Below are positions 37,348-49,130 of a stretch of DNA of 64,000 nucleotides, one piece after another; position 1 is the stretch's first letter; each line of letters opens with the position of its first letter. Made by a program: the position numbers and the translations under genes. The stretch spans positions 82,334,237 to 82,398,236 of the forward strand of contig JACSVZ010000001.1 of the NCBI GenBank assembly GCA_014706295.1. Direction: 5' to 3'. The notes beneath the pieces were generated by a model. That model searched no databases and was not told the origin of the DNA. It was given only the letters and a program-made list of their open reading frames with translations. The stretch comes from Lycocorax pyrrhopterus obiensis (taxonomy: Eukaryota > Chordata > Aves > Passeriformes > Paradisaeidae).

Positions 37348-40300
37348 CAGCACTTATGGTGGATGACCTACTTCTGGAGAGGCAACAATGCCTCTTCAAA
37401 TGCTCTATGACTCTCTTCCACTGCATCTCTCCCTTACGGTTCATGATTAAATCAGAGTAATCATACAAGGGAAAGAAAATTCCACATATGTTACAATTAG
37501 ATTTAAGAAAATGCCCTTTCATAGCTCAGCATCACAGATCATCTTTGATTTTACAGACATTTCATTAGTCATGATGACTCCATGTAGGCCTGAATCCATT
37601 GCAATAATATCGAAGATGACAGCATAACGAAAAAATAAGAGAAAATGAAGGCAGGCATTGTCTTCATTATTCCTTTATATTGCAATATCTTCTGCAGGAT
37701 AAATCAAGTGGATTTTACAAGCTGGGTGTTACAGCACAGATTCATTTTTCATAGCTTTCATACACATTTTTCTGCATTAAGCAAACAACTGCCAAATAAA
37801 GGCTAAACTGTGCTTTTGGAGTCAAGCCATCCCTCAAGCAGTTCTGCATAAATCACACTGTGTTTATTGGTAGCCTCAGACAAACAAGCAGTAGCCCTGA
37901 CTAATGACAACAAACGTAATAAAATAGCTCTGCCTCATTGCTTCTAGAAAAGAGGAGAGAGGTAGCATGACCATATTCCTGCTTGTTCTGATGTTACAGT
38001 GATTTTTCCATCAGTGCCAGACAGGACAGAAATCCTTTCTTGAATTATTTCTCAAGGAAGGAGCGCCTGATCAACAGCACGTAAATTCAGTATGACACAA
38101 GTTACCTGGATTTTATTCCTTGCTTTGATAAAGACTTCCCACATGACTCAGACAAGTAATTTTTAGCATCTCTCTGTTCCCAAGCATTACGTATGCAAAT
38201 AATTAGTTCAGTTTGTATCAAGAAAACGTTCATTGCCTATTACTTGACACTATGGCAAGGAGAGTCAGACAGTCCAAGATCTTTCACATGTGGGATGAGT
38301 CTAATTGTTTTGAGAGATGTTATATACAGGCACAATAACATTGTTATAATAAAACAGCCTGATTCATTATTGTAATTATCTTCCCAGGAATACATAGAAA
38401 AGATTATACCTGAGTAATATTTCATAGTATTTTTCTTTAGAGCCTGAGAAATCACTGGAATGTCGAAATACAAGTGCCAGCATTCCTTTCTCAAATCAAG
38501 ACTGAACAGAGGGGATTTAGAGCGGCAGCACCACCTGTCGGTAAATTTGTCACCAAATTACCTAAAAAGCATACAGAAAATTATCGAAGCAGGCCATGAA
38601 ATGAAATGCAAGATATAATCTGCAAAGTGTATCTTCTACTGTATCATCTTACTGCCACGACCCATGTGAAACTAGGACCCACATCAAGGTGCACCCGCAT
38701 TATTAGTGCCACAGAACTCTTCTTCCACATGAACTTGTGCTTTTATTATAGGCAATGTTTTCTTAAGCCAAAATTTCACTTCCCCTCCCCCCCCCCAGTA
38801 ATTTTGCAGGAGCAAAGGCTGCCTAGTTTGTGCAGAAGGTTCAGATTAAAATCGGGGTGGTTGTTCAAAGTGAGGATACACAGGAAAGAGTGTTCCTGGA
38901 AGAGGCAAAGCCATCGTAAGTGGCAAACAGTTTATCAAGCTGTCAGCAGTGTCACTTCTGGCTGCGAAATCTGAAAGAGCAACAAATGCAAGGTTAGCGA
39001 GTGATTATTACTTGAGGAAGGGTGGCATTCACATAACTGTGAAAACAGGGAAATCTCACAGTTCTTACTGATGAGATTGTTCTTCCAATGTGGAACAGCA
39101 ATGCAAATATCTAGAAGATCATAAGAAAAATACCCATCTCATAACCTTAAGCTCTGAAACAGGCTGTAGCGTGCAGATAAATATTTTGCTTGCTAATATA
39201 GTTTTCTGTGGAGATGTTAAGCAAGGATTATGGCACATTGTAATAAAGGCAAAATGTCTCAGAAAGGAAACTGCCATCAACTGTAGAGATCTGAGCAACA
39301 ATCTGGGGGAAAACAAAACAAAACAAAACAAAACAAAACAAAACAAAACAGACAATTTCACCAAATAAGCTTGACATTAGTAAAATCTATGGTCAGTCTA
39401 GTATCACATAATGTCACACTTTTTACATTGAGTGTGTCAGCCTTTCTAGACCAAGAACCCATCCTCTGGCAGGTGCTGTTGTGCTCAAACTACACCATGT
39501 CCATTGCTCACATGCTTATCTGCCACTAGGTATTACTGCAAGGCACTGTTCCAGTGGAGGCTTTGATCTCTGGTGCTGAGACCATCTAAGGCAGACCTGG
39601 CCATCACATCACTTGTTCTGCAGCTGAGCATCCACCCAGAAGAGCTGTTCCAAGGCTTCTGTGCTCTTCTACTGCCAGCACAAGTTCAGTGGGCAACGCA
39701 CCTGCACCCACCGGAATCTATTCTGCAACCACAAAACTCTGGATACAACGACCTCCAGCTTCCCTGGCACAACAAACATGGATTTTTTTTTTTAACACCT
39801 CTAGTAACTAATTGCCTGCTCACATATATTTTGAAATAACTCATTAGTTTTATTATGGATTTAGGCTTAAACAGCTGGTCACATGACTATTTACATGCTT
39901 CTCTGGAGAATTTTGAGACCAGTCCAGCAGCTGAAATTACAAATAAATACCCTGGTTTTGCTGGTCCTACTTCTAATTGCTCATGCCTAAGAACATGACC
40001 AGTGTCAACAGTTTCAGTGCTTAAGTTTCTCCTAGTGGTTAAATATGAACAACTGCACGGTTTTCCTCTTTTTAAAATTTCTCACTGACTGACAGATGCA
40101 TCTATTTTCAGCTCAATAGACACAGGCTGCAGACTCCACTTACATCATTGTGATAGGATGAAGGGAAATATGAGCTGTGTGAAGGACAAGTGGCAGTTGG
40201 GTGTCCTCATTCCTCACTTGGTCTCTCACTGACAGCAATGGAAAAATTCAAAGGGGTCAACATAGGACACTCTACAGAATGTAGTCTTTTCCACCTTTAA

Positions 40301-43300
40301 CTGCAATAGGGTTTTCACTTCAGTTCTAGGAAAGCAGCTCTCCAGAAAGTTTGTACAATCCAGCCTCTTTGCAAGAATTGTGGTGGTCATTGCTCTCCAG
40401 ATGGAAGTATTACCCGCAAATAACTGCACTGACATTTTCTCCTTTGCTCTTTTCCTCTCCTGTCACAGCCACATTAATAAGTCACTAAGAGCAGGAAATA
40501 GAGACCAAGTCACTTCAGATGACTAATAGAGTTCAGATAACCCAATTAATTTAGTGTCCAACATAAGGCACCTTAAAAGAACCTCAATTTTTCAGCAAAC
40601 AGTCATTCAGCATTATATGAAGATACAATAACATTCAATAATCTCAAAAGAGATGCCAAGTACCAATTTAAAGTAAATGGGAACATCTTTGAGTTTCATT
40701 AGGACTTCTCAGACTTTGAGATTAAAAAATCATATATTGTTTCTAAAAGATTCGCTTGTACCTATCTAGAAATTACACTTTTGTACCCTGCACATTTGAA
40801 ATTGCAGTCACTGTGCACTTCAGAACAGTGCTGAACTGAACTCCATATCTGAAAAGCATTTTTGAATAATGTGGTTCTTTTTCCCCCATTTTGCAACAAA
40901 ACAGAAGGATAATGCATTTTTTTAACAGTAATGACAAAATATCAAAGCACCCCACTAAGAGCATCTTTTCCTTCATCAGCTCCCTTTGATTTCATACCAT
41001 CGTTTTGGTTCCCCAAACTAAACATTCTGTCTCCTTCTTTTGAGACGAAACAGTTAAATACAGACAGAGAACTGGTAAGCATTACAGCAATGATCTCTAA
41101 ATACAATTTTAGAACATTCATTATTTATTACAAGCATTTGAATTTTCATTGAATGAGTTCATTTTGGCTTAACCCTTTCCTAGCTTCTGCCTCAAGAGAA
41201 AACAGGGCTGTTGGCAAAACTACTGTGGGGCTTTTCAAATGCCCAGGTGTTCCAATGTAATCTAGAATCTTACCTCTGGCATCTTTACAACACCTACACG
41301 TTTGCTCAGAAGAGACCTTTCCTATGAATATGCTTTCCCAGCATATATGCAAAATGGATATCTGAAATTTGTGATTATCTCAGTATCTTGGCACGTTTTT
41401 CACACAGTACACACCCACTGGGTCTCTACCACATTTTCTATATCTGTATTCTAATATTTATAGATCTATTGATATCTATATCTACTTATAATTTGTATTT
41501 CCTACCATCTTTTGCTGTGTTCTAAACCAGCTCATTTCATATCTTCATCACTGTCATTGTTGTGGCTCCACTGGAAATTCTGTACACACTGCCGTATACA
41601 CAGTGCCCCAAACAATTTCGTATTTATACTGTAAGTGGGAAGAGAAGGATGCATGATATAATAGTCTGTTGTTGTTATCTTCTGGGTGAATGTTTTCCTC
41701 AGTCAGAACTTCAGCAAGAGGAGACTAGGAAAGCTGCAGCCACTGCAAAAAGCCAATTTTAAAAAGACCATCAGGTGCAAAATTGTAAGAGTGGCAGAGC
41801 TTGCTCAGAGCCTCTTCTTTTTTTTTTCTTTCCTGCATAGCTCCAGCAGCTCCAGCCTGCTCACTTATAAGCCAGGCAGCTTATAAGTAAGAGACTGATG
41901 CTCTTTTGAACTGGTGTTTCAGTTTACTGATAGATAGATCAAGCACAGAATGATTTCTTTTTCTAGCTTATTTTATTGTGGTGACTCTTCCTAATGTCAC
42001 ACTGAAGCCTGGCTCCGTCTATTTCCAAACAATCCAGTAAGTTTTAAGAAAAAAATAAACCACAAAACAAAAAAACCCCAACAAATTACAAAAATCACAA
42101 TCATAGTTACCATAGAAACTATCTCTAAGATACAGAACAATTTCTTAAAGAAGTCTGCAGAGGAGTACTTAGTATCATCAGAGCTGTGACACAATGGTGA
42201 AGAAAAAATGAGGGACAGGCTGTGCTCCAGAGCCTGAATTTCTCAGAAGTTTCTTGCAGTGATGAAAAGTGTCTCTGTTGAAACAGGAATGGCTATGTGC
42301 ACAAAGAGTATCACAAATGCATCGCAAAACAATAAAACAGAGTAATAAAACTTTTCCCTTCGCATCTTCAAGTTGCTACACTTGATACAAGTATGACTGG
42401 GGTGCTGCATCAGCCCCAGCCGATGGGTATCACTTTGCATTTGTGTTTATATCTGTGAAGGAATGACAAGAGTTCCTCTGGACGGAAATAACATGTTATC
42501 TGGGCTTCTCATGGTACTGACATCTTCCAGTCTTGTGATACTACGAGGAAAATAAATCTCTTGTCATTTCAGCCCATAAATGGCTCCCTTTGGCATTAAA
42601 AAGTCTGTAAAAACCATAATTACAATTGCAAAAAAAACAGAGACAAAACCCAAGTAACAGATCCTACATGCATTCCCAATGCATGACATCTCAGGCATAA
42701 GTGCAGACACTTTTCTACTCAAAGATGCTGCCAAATGAAAAAAATGTGAGTGCTATTTGTTCCTGCTACTAAAAAAAATATGTTTTCTGAACTGCATTTC
42801 AAAATCACTTTGTATTGAGAATGCTTTCTGGAACACAATCCAGAGCTGTTATAGGAGAATTCTGCTACCACCTTCTGGCTGACAGAAACTCTTAGCACTT
42901 ATTTAACCAGCATACACTGAGCTCATAATGCGTTTGCTGTTTTTCAGTCTGCAGTCTTCACATGTTACTGCCCCATCTTCTTTAATACATAAATAGGAAT
43001 TACACACAAAAACTTAAACTGTCATTTTGCAAACCCTTCTGTTTTGTAATTAGGAAGATTTAAATTTTTCATAATCAAAATGAAACTTCTTGACATAAAA
43101 CTAAGCGGGTTTTTTCCATGTCTTATGCCTCCCAAAAAAAGTGTTGTGATTCAATCCAATGTATTTCATTATGAATGAACAGAGAAATCCATTGTTAACG
43201 TCACTACAAAAAAAACTTCACAAAAAGTGCAGTCTCGTAAATTCTTTTGCAGACTTCTCACATTGCACGTGCAATTAGTCCCACTAACTTCACAGCATCA

Positions 43301-43949
43301 AAAACAAAGGTGATCAGCATGCTGGATAGCTGCCTTTACTTGAATACACTTGCTTGCAGTAAATTGAATGAAAAAAAGAGCATAACCAGATCATAGCCTC
43401 CTTAGCTGTGTTACGACCTTTTCTACCATTGCCACAATTTATTCTTAAAAATTCTGTAGTTGTCAAACAAAATTGGCACTTTTTTCTTTTGCTGTTAAGT
43501 AAGTAGCCAGCTGTCAGCTCCAGAAAAGTCTGAAGTTGTTATATTCAAGTTTCAGAACCCCTATGACAAAGAAATTTACATAGTGTATTTACACATTCAA
43601 AATACTCTTATTTTGAAAACAACATCAGATGTGGGGAACTGTTCAAGACAGCACCTTGAATGACCAAGTGAGAGTAATCGTGAGGAAAGTGTAGAGGAGC
43701 AAACTAAAGGTCACCATTATTTCCCAGAACTAAGGCAAGGTCACTTCTAATGTAAACCCTTTCTGTTGCTGAAACTGGTGCTCAGAACTTCAACCAGATT
43801 TAGTTGTGTTAGTCACCTCCAAGAGAAAAGAAGAAAAAAAGACAAAAAGCTGGAGATGGAAGCTCAAACACTCCATGAACATACCCACCAAGTTAAAGTG
43901 AACATGTTCCTATACTGTAACTTCTAAATATCTGATCTGTATTTAGAGA
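37348..43949. other. Intergenic, mostly unique DNA
   Basis: About 6.6 kb, AT-rich, with an AAAAC microsatellite at 39310-39350 and an A-rich stretch at about 42046-42090. No gene recognised. Confidence 0.55.
39310..39350. repeat. (AAAAC)n microsatellite, 8 copies
   Basis: Uninterrupted AAAAC pentamers over 41 bp. The Lys/Gln/Asn-rich frame on one strand and the Phe/Cys/Leu-rich frame on the other are artefacts. Confidence 0.95.
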
Positions 43950-44750
43950 CTCATAGAACCATTAAGTTGGAAGAGGGACCCTAAAGATCATCTAGTTCCA
44001 AACCCCCTGCCATGGGAAGGGATGTCACCCACTACACCAAGTTGCTCAAAGCCCCATCCAACCTGGACTTGAACATTTCTATTCTCTGAGCAACTTGTTC
44101 CAGCGCCTCACGACCCTCACAGTAAAGAACTTCTTTCTAATACCCAACCTAAACCTGACCTCTTTCAGTTTAAAGCCATTATCCCTTGTCCCATCACTAC
44201 ATGTCCGTGTGGAAAGTCCCTCTCCGGTTCTCTTGTAGTCCCCTTTGTGTACTGGAAGACTACTCTAAGGTCTCCCTGGAGCCTTCTCTTAACCAGGCTG
44301 AACAACACCAGCTCTCTTAGCCTGTTTTCAAAAAAGGGGTGCTCCAGCCCTCTGCTCATCTTCATGGCTCTCCTCGGCACTTGCTCCAACATCTTTCTTG
44401 TGCTGGGGCCCCCAGAGCTGAACACAGCAGGCTGGATCTCTTCAGAGTGGAGCAGAGGGGCAGAATCCCCTCCCTCACCTTGCTGGTCACACTGCTTTTG
44501 ACGCAGCCCAGGACATGGTTGGCTTTCTGGGCTGTGAGTGCACATTGCCAGTTTGTGTTGAGCTTCTCATCTACCAACATCCCCAAGTCCTCAGGGCTGC
44601 TCTTATTCCATTCTCTGCCCAGCCTGGACTTGTGCTTGGGATTGCCTTGATCCATGAGCAGGACCTTACACTTGGCCTTGTTGGACTTCACGAGGTTTAC
44701 ACAGGCCCACCTCTCAAGTCTGTTAAGATCTCTCTGGATGGCATATTTAG
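43950..44750 (-). mobile_element. 5'-truncated CR1 LINE with reverse-transcriptase C-terminal remnant
   Basis: On the minus strand a frame reads IQRDLNRLERWA, VNLVKSNKAKCKVL, then [20 protein letters not shown] and [15 protein letters not shown]. This is the conserved segment after the catalytic box of CR1 reverse transcriptase. It is followed by the normal CR1 3' UTR, ending at the terminal ACTCATAGAACCATTAAGTT. The element lacks the catalytic core and all upstream parts and is inactive. It is the best-preserved CR1 open frame in the window. Confidence 0.92.
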
Positions 44751-47700
44751 TTTCAGTTCTTCTCCCACCAGTATTTCTGTAATCCATCGACTTTGTGTTC
44801 AAATTGATTTGGGTCATAGCATTGGTGAACTGTATGCAGCTACACGAATTATCTTAGTATTTTCTTTCAACTAAGCAGTTGAATTTTTTAAATTTCACCA
44901 TAGCATTTATGTTTAATTATTCACAGATTGTGTAGTATTTCAATCTTGTTTCAGCTGCAGGAAGGATGAAAAAGGTCATTATAATACATGCATCACTGCA
45001 AGTTATGACAAAGCAGCACTCTGGAGAATGGCTGTACAGACTACATCAAACAGGTTTTACTTTCTGCAGCGAGGTCAAAAGCATAGAAAAATTTAAATGG
45101 GAAACCATCAACATATTATTCCATATCCTAATGAACTCAGCAACAAAATTTCCAGTCTCCTTAGTAGCACCTGAAAGCAGATTTCTGAAAACTTCTTAAA
45201 ATATTATAATGTTTTCTAGATATTGCAGGCACCTACGGTACTTAGAAAATTACCTTTGAAAATCCTGCCTTAAATGAATCCAACAATCGCACAGCAAGCC
45301 TATCCTAAAGTCTGATATCAAAGGAAGTGGTGAGCCTTAATGAAGCATCTACTTAAATTCAGGTCATGCTTTAGCAGCAAGCACTCTGGTGGATTATTAG
45401 AAGCGGATGCTGTTTAATCTCTCTTACCTCCTGGGAAAACCTGGCATTTAAAAAATCACAGAAAGGGGAGAAAAGTGTTCTCTCCCAAAAAGTCAGTTGT
45501 TCTGCTTCTCCACGAGATGTGACATTTTAAGATGTTCTGCCCATCAAATCTGAACATACTCAGTTGAACAAGACAGTTCCTTGCAAACTCTGCAGGCTTT
45601 CGGCTTTTAGCTTTACAGGGATTTACATTGGTATTTTAAACCTCTGCTAAGCTTCCTAAAGAAAGGATTTGTTTAATTATTTCACTTTTTGATATTTCGA
45701 GATCTGAAACAGAGCTACCTGCCTTGATTTTAAATGAGTCCTCAGATTCCATTTAAATTTCAAGGACTCCCTTGCCATTCCAAGGAAGTTGAGGGAGCCC
45801 AAAATGCCCTTTCCCTCTGACTAGAAGCCAAAATACGTTGGTGTGACAGTTGCCACCAACACAACAGCTCTAGCCTGAAGCTTGATCCTTGAAAACCTTC
45901 TCACCCTTCTTCAGATTTGTTGAAAACTGGTTTAGTTTGGGGCTTTTTTGCAATCCCATGTTCACAGTTCTGCACGAACAATGTCCTCCTGATTCGAAGA
46001 CACCAGGATGAAAGACTCCTCATCCAACAAACTGGCAAGCAAATCAGCATATTCTGCATTTTGAGAAGTGAACTGAAACACCCTGTTTCTTTACAGGTTC
46101 CAGTTCTACAGGGAAACCATGCCATTTCCAATGCTTGGAAATATGCCTAAGTCCCATTAACCATGGACGGAATGGAATGACTTTTGACTCACAGACACTC
46201 AGGATGGCTTTTTTCAGAGGAAATCTTTGCATAGAATCTAGCTCTGTGAAAAAAAAAAAAAAGGGGGGGGGGAGATATATAAATCCCTCTGCTGTCAGCC
46301 AGAAAACACATTCATCAGGTCAGGACACGTGCACACATACATAAAATCCAGAGTGTACATTCTCCTGTGTTATGTCTGCTCAAGGTAGAGCACTGCTTCC
46401 AAAATTGTTTAATTGTAGAATTTCTAACATGAGAAAAAAAGAGCAGTTGTAATTAAAATAAAACGTACGCTCACAAATGTCTCACTATTTCTCAGATAAG
46501 ATGTCTTAGAACACTTAATACAAGATCCAGTTGTTAAAGGCACCATAAAAGCTTGTCCAGCACTCTGGAATCTAACACTCTGGAAGACTTTGAAACTGAA
46601 AATAAAGGACAAAACATAAAAATTATCGAAGTATTTTTCAAGTTTTAAGTTCTAGAGAACCAAAATCCAGTGATCATCCTTTATTCCTTATCACTCTGAA
46701 TCTCAAATGAAAGGTTTCTACACAAAATATACAGGAATAAATTAGATGTAAGTCTATCATGCCCACAAGATGATTATCTAAATCTTATTTGAACAAGTTA
46801 CTTTCTACCTGAAGTTGGGTTGAAAGACTCTCATGCCTTCCTATCAAGCACAAAAAATGCCTTTTTGAAGCTAGGCAGACTTCTGTGAGTTGAGTATTAT
46901 ATACTGTAAATTTGTAGTGTTTTGTGCAGGCCGAATACATGCAATTTCAAGAGTTGATTACAAACCGTTATTTGCGTCTATAGTGTTCTGTGAAACAGAA
47001 AACCTCATTCTATTTAACGTCACGTACAAAGATGACGGATACAGCCCCGTAACCTTCAGAGACCTGACCGTGTGTATTAAAATTGACAACAAACTGAGTT
47101 TTCAGATTAATTTTATTTAATGTGATATGCTGTAGAATTCTGAATTATGAAGCAAATACATTCTTTTTTGATTTCTGTCTGGGAGATATAAAGGCATGTC
47201 TCCATACCACCGAGAGAGCAAACAGGTGTGGAATATACACGTGATACTTTTTGGGAACACATGGATTGTATTTTTCTTTTCACAAGTCTTCTCTGAGTGT
47301 TAGAACCAAACTCCATTACTAACGTCATGGGAATGCTACTGCTTAATCCAGTAAATACCATGCTGCTAAAATAACTCCTTTTGAATTTTTTAAAAATATT
47401 CTTAGAACAGAAGTTGATGCTGCCTCTAAAGAAGCATAACTTTATTTGCACTGCACAAAGCCAACAAAATGTTTGTTCCTTCTAAAATGGATGTATGCTT
47501 GCACACTTTGGACGAAACACAACCATGGTCACAGAAATAGCACAGAACTTATTTTATGGATATAAATCACATTTTATTCCCATGTGGCACTTTCACTGAC
47601 AGGGAAACAGGTGAATTTTATATTTTAAGGACAATTCTTCACCTTATGGTAATGACGCACATATACCTACTTTTAATATGCAACATTTCTGTCAACCTTC

Positions 47701-48237
47701 TATTTATAAAGTAAGGCATCTTACAAAAATAAAGAACTTAAATGCGAAGCATTCTTACATCTCCCCTTTCTTTCCAAACTCTTATCACCACTTGTATTTA
47801 TACATTAAAATACTTCTGGTATTGCAAGAGAGGGGGGGTTTTTTCTGCTTGAAACTAAAAGATGCCTCAGTGGGAACTGCAGACCAGAAGTAAGCACTAG
47901 GCATTCGATGGCTCAAACGAACCTGTATCTTCATGTGAGACACACAGAAAAAGATGCCAGCACAGCGCATCAGGCATAAACTCTAAAGTTTGCAGAAGTT
48001 CAGGGCTACATCAGAAGCAGTCTTCTGATTATCCTTTTCGCATCCTGAAACTTCAAGTAAGCACCTTTTATTGTTCGTTCTGTGCACGTGTGCTTCAGGA
48101 TTTGTCATATGCTGTACAAACACTTCGGCAGTTCTATTTAAAAGGCTGTGCAAAAAATGTTTAACTAGGAGAAATCAGTTTGTATTTGTGTGCAGAAACG
48201 TAGATGTCCCCAATTATGTATTTAGAACAGTATGTAG
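44751..48237. other. Intergenic, nothing coding recognised
   Basis: About 3.5 kb of AT-rich DNA leading to the CHORDC1 promoter region. The only notable item is an A14/G10 junction at 46249-46272. Confidence 0.55.
46249..46272. repeat. (A)14(G)10 homopolymer junction
   Basis: Fourteen A directly followed by ten G. Such junctions are unstable and prone to sequencing error. Confidence 0.9.
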
Positions 48238-48485
48238 TGACAAGAGAAGGAATGGCTTCAAACTGAAAGGAAGTTTTAGATTCAGTATTAGGAAAAAATT
48301 CTTTATTGTGAGGGTGGTGATGCACTGGGACAGTGGGTGCTCCATCCCTGGAAGTGCTCAGTGCCAGGTTGGATGGGGCTTAGAGTGACCTGGTCTAGTG
48401 AAGTGTCCCCCCCTACCGTGGTGGGACTTGAACTAGGTGATCTTGAAGGTCTCTTGCACTGCAAACAATTCCATGATTTTACATA
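48238..48485 (+). mobile_element. CR1 3'-end fragment upstream of CHORDC1
   Basis: Reads GAAGGAATGGCTTCAAACTG, TTTAGATTCAGTATTAGG, AAATTCTTTATTGTGAGGGT, CTGGAAGTGCTCAGTGCCAG, GTTGGATGGGGCTTAGAG, CTAGGTGATCTTGAAGGTCTC and ATTCCATGATTTTA. This is the plus-oriented CR1 3' terminus. It ends about 300 bp before the CpG island. Confidence 0.92.
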
Positions 48486-48780
48486 CAACCTCGATAATGC
48501 ACACTACGGAGGATATGTAAGTTGACCAGCTGTCAGGAGCAGCCAGGTAAACTTTCAGAGAACTAAACGTAAATTAGTATTTTTCATAGCAGGTTTCTGA
48601 CGCTGGTTTCTGCTTCAGTGCGGATGACACAGCCTTTTAATACACACACACGAGCATTTATTTCAAATCAAACTCACGGGCATTTAGGAAGTAAGTAGTA
48701 GTCCTTTCTAGTTACTGGGTTTTTTACGTAGCCCTTTTTTTTTTTTTGTTTTCCTGAAGTGACTTAGAAAACCAGAAATT
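48486..48780. other. Proximal upstream flank of CHORDC1
   Basis: AT-rich unique-looking DNA between a CR1 3' end and the CpG island, with a short CA run near 48642 and a T-run at about 48736-48749. No TATA box at a sensible distance from the start codon was identified. Confidence 0.5.
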
Positions 48781-48896
48781 CTCCCGCGGCCGAGCATTCA
48801 CCGCAGCCGCAGCACCACTCCCCGGCCCAGCCGCTCGGCGGTCCCGCGGCCCCGCCGCAGCGCCTGCGCGGCTGCCCGCCCGCTCTCGCCGTCCCC

Positions 48897-48921
48897 CGAA
48901 GCTTCGTGAAGATTCCGGAAG
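48897..48921 (+). promoter_or_regulatory. Heat-shock element array, five perfect nGAAn units
   Basis: Five contiguous 5-bp units alternate GAA and TTC in strict inverted order (cGAAg, cTTCg, tGAAg, aTTCc, gGAAg). A sixth, imperfect unit (gCTCc) follows at 48922-48926. A high-affinity HSF trimer site needs three such units. The array lies 146-170 bp upstream of the CHORDC1 ATG. CHORDC1 is known to be induced by heat through HSF1, so this is its likely operator. Confidence 0.85.
48915..48921 (+). promoter_or_regulatory. ETS/GABPA-like core overlapping the HSE
   Basis: The core CCGGAAG is shared with the fourth and fifth heat-shock units. ETS-family sites are common in TATA-less CpG promoters. 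The overlap suggests possible competition between basal and heat-induced factors; this is inference from motif position only. Confidence 0.45.
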
Positions 48922-49066
48922 GCTCCGGCCGGCTCTTTCCGCCGCGGGAGCTGCCCCGCCCCCGGTGCCGCTGCCCGGCTTCCTTCCTTCCTCCGCTCCT
49001 TCTTCCTTCCGCCGTGCAGCGCCGGGCTCGGCTCTCCCGGGTGGCGGGGCAGGAGGTGCCGCGGCC

Positions 49067-49130
49067 ATGTCGCTGCTCTGCTACAACCGGGGCTGCGGGC
49101 AGCGCTTCGATCCCGAGAGCAACACGGAGG
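49067..49130 (+). CDS. CHORDC1: CHORDC1 coding exon 1
   Basis: Encodes residues 1-21 plus the first base of codon 22. It supplies CHORD-I ligands C5 and C10 in the motif [12 protein letters not shown]. It ends at a GTGAGA donor, and the split codon G|AT gives Asp22 with exon 2. Confidence 0.95.
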
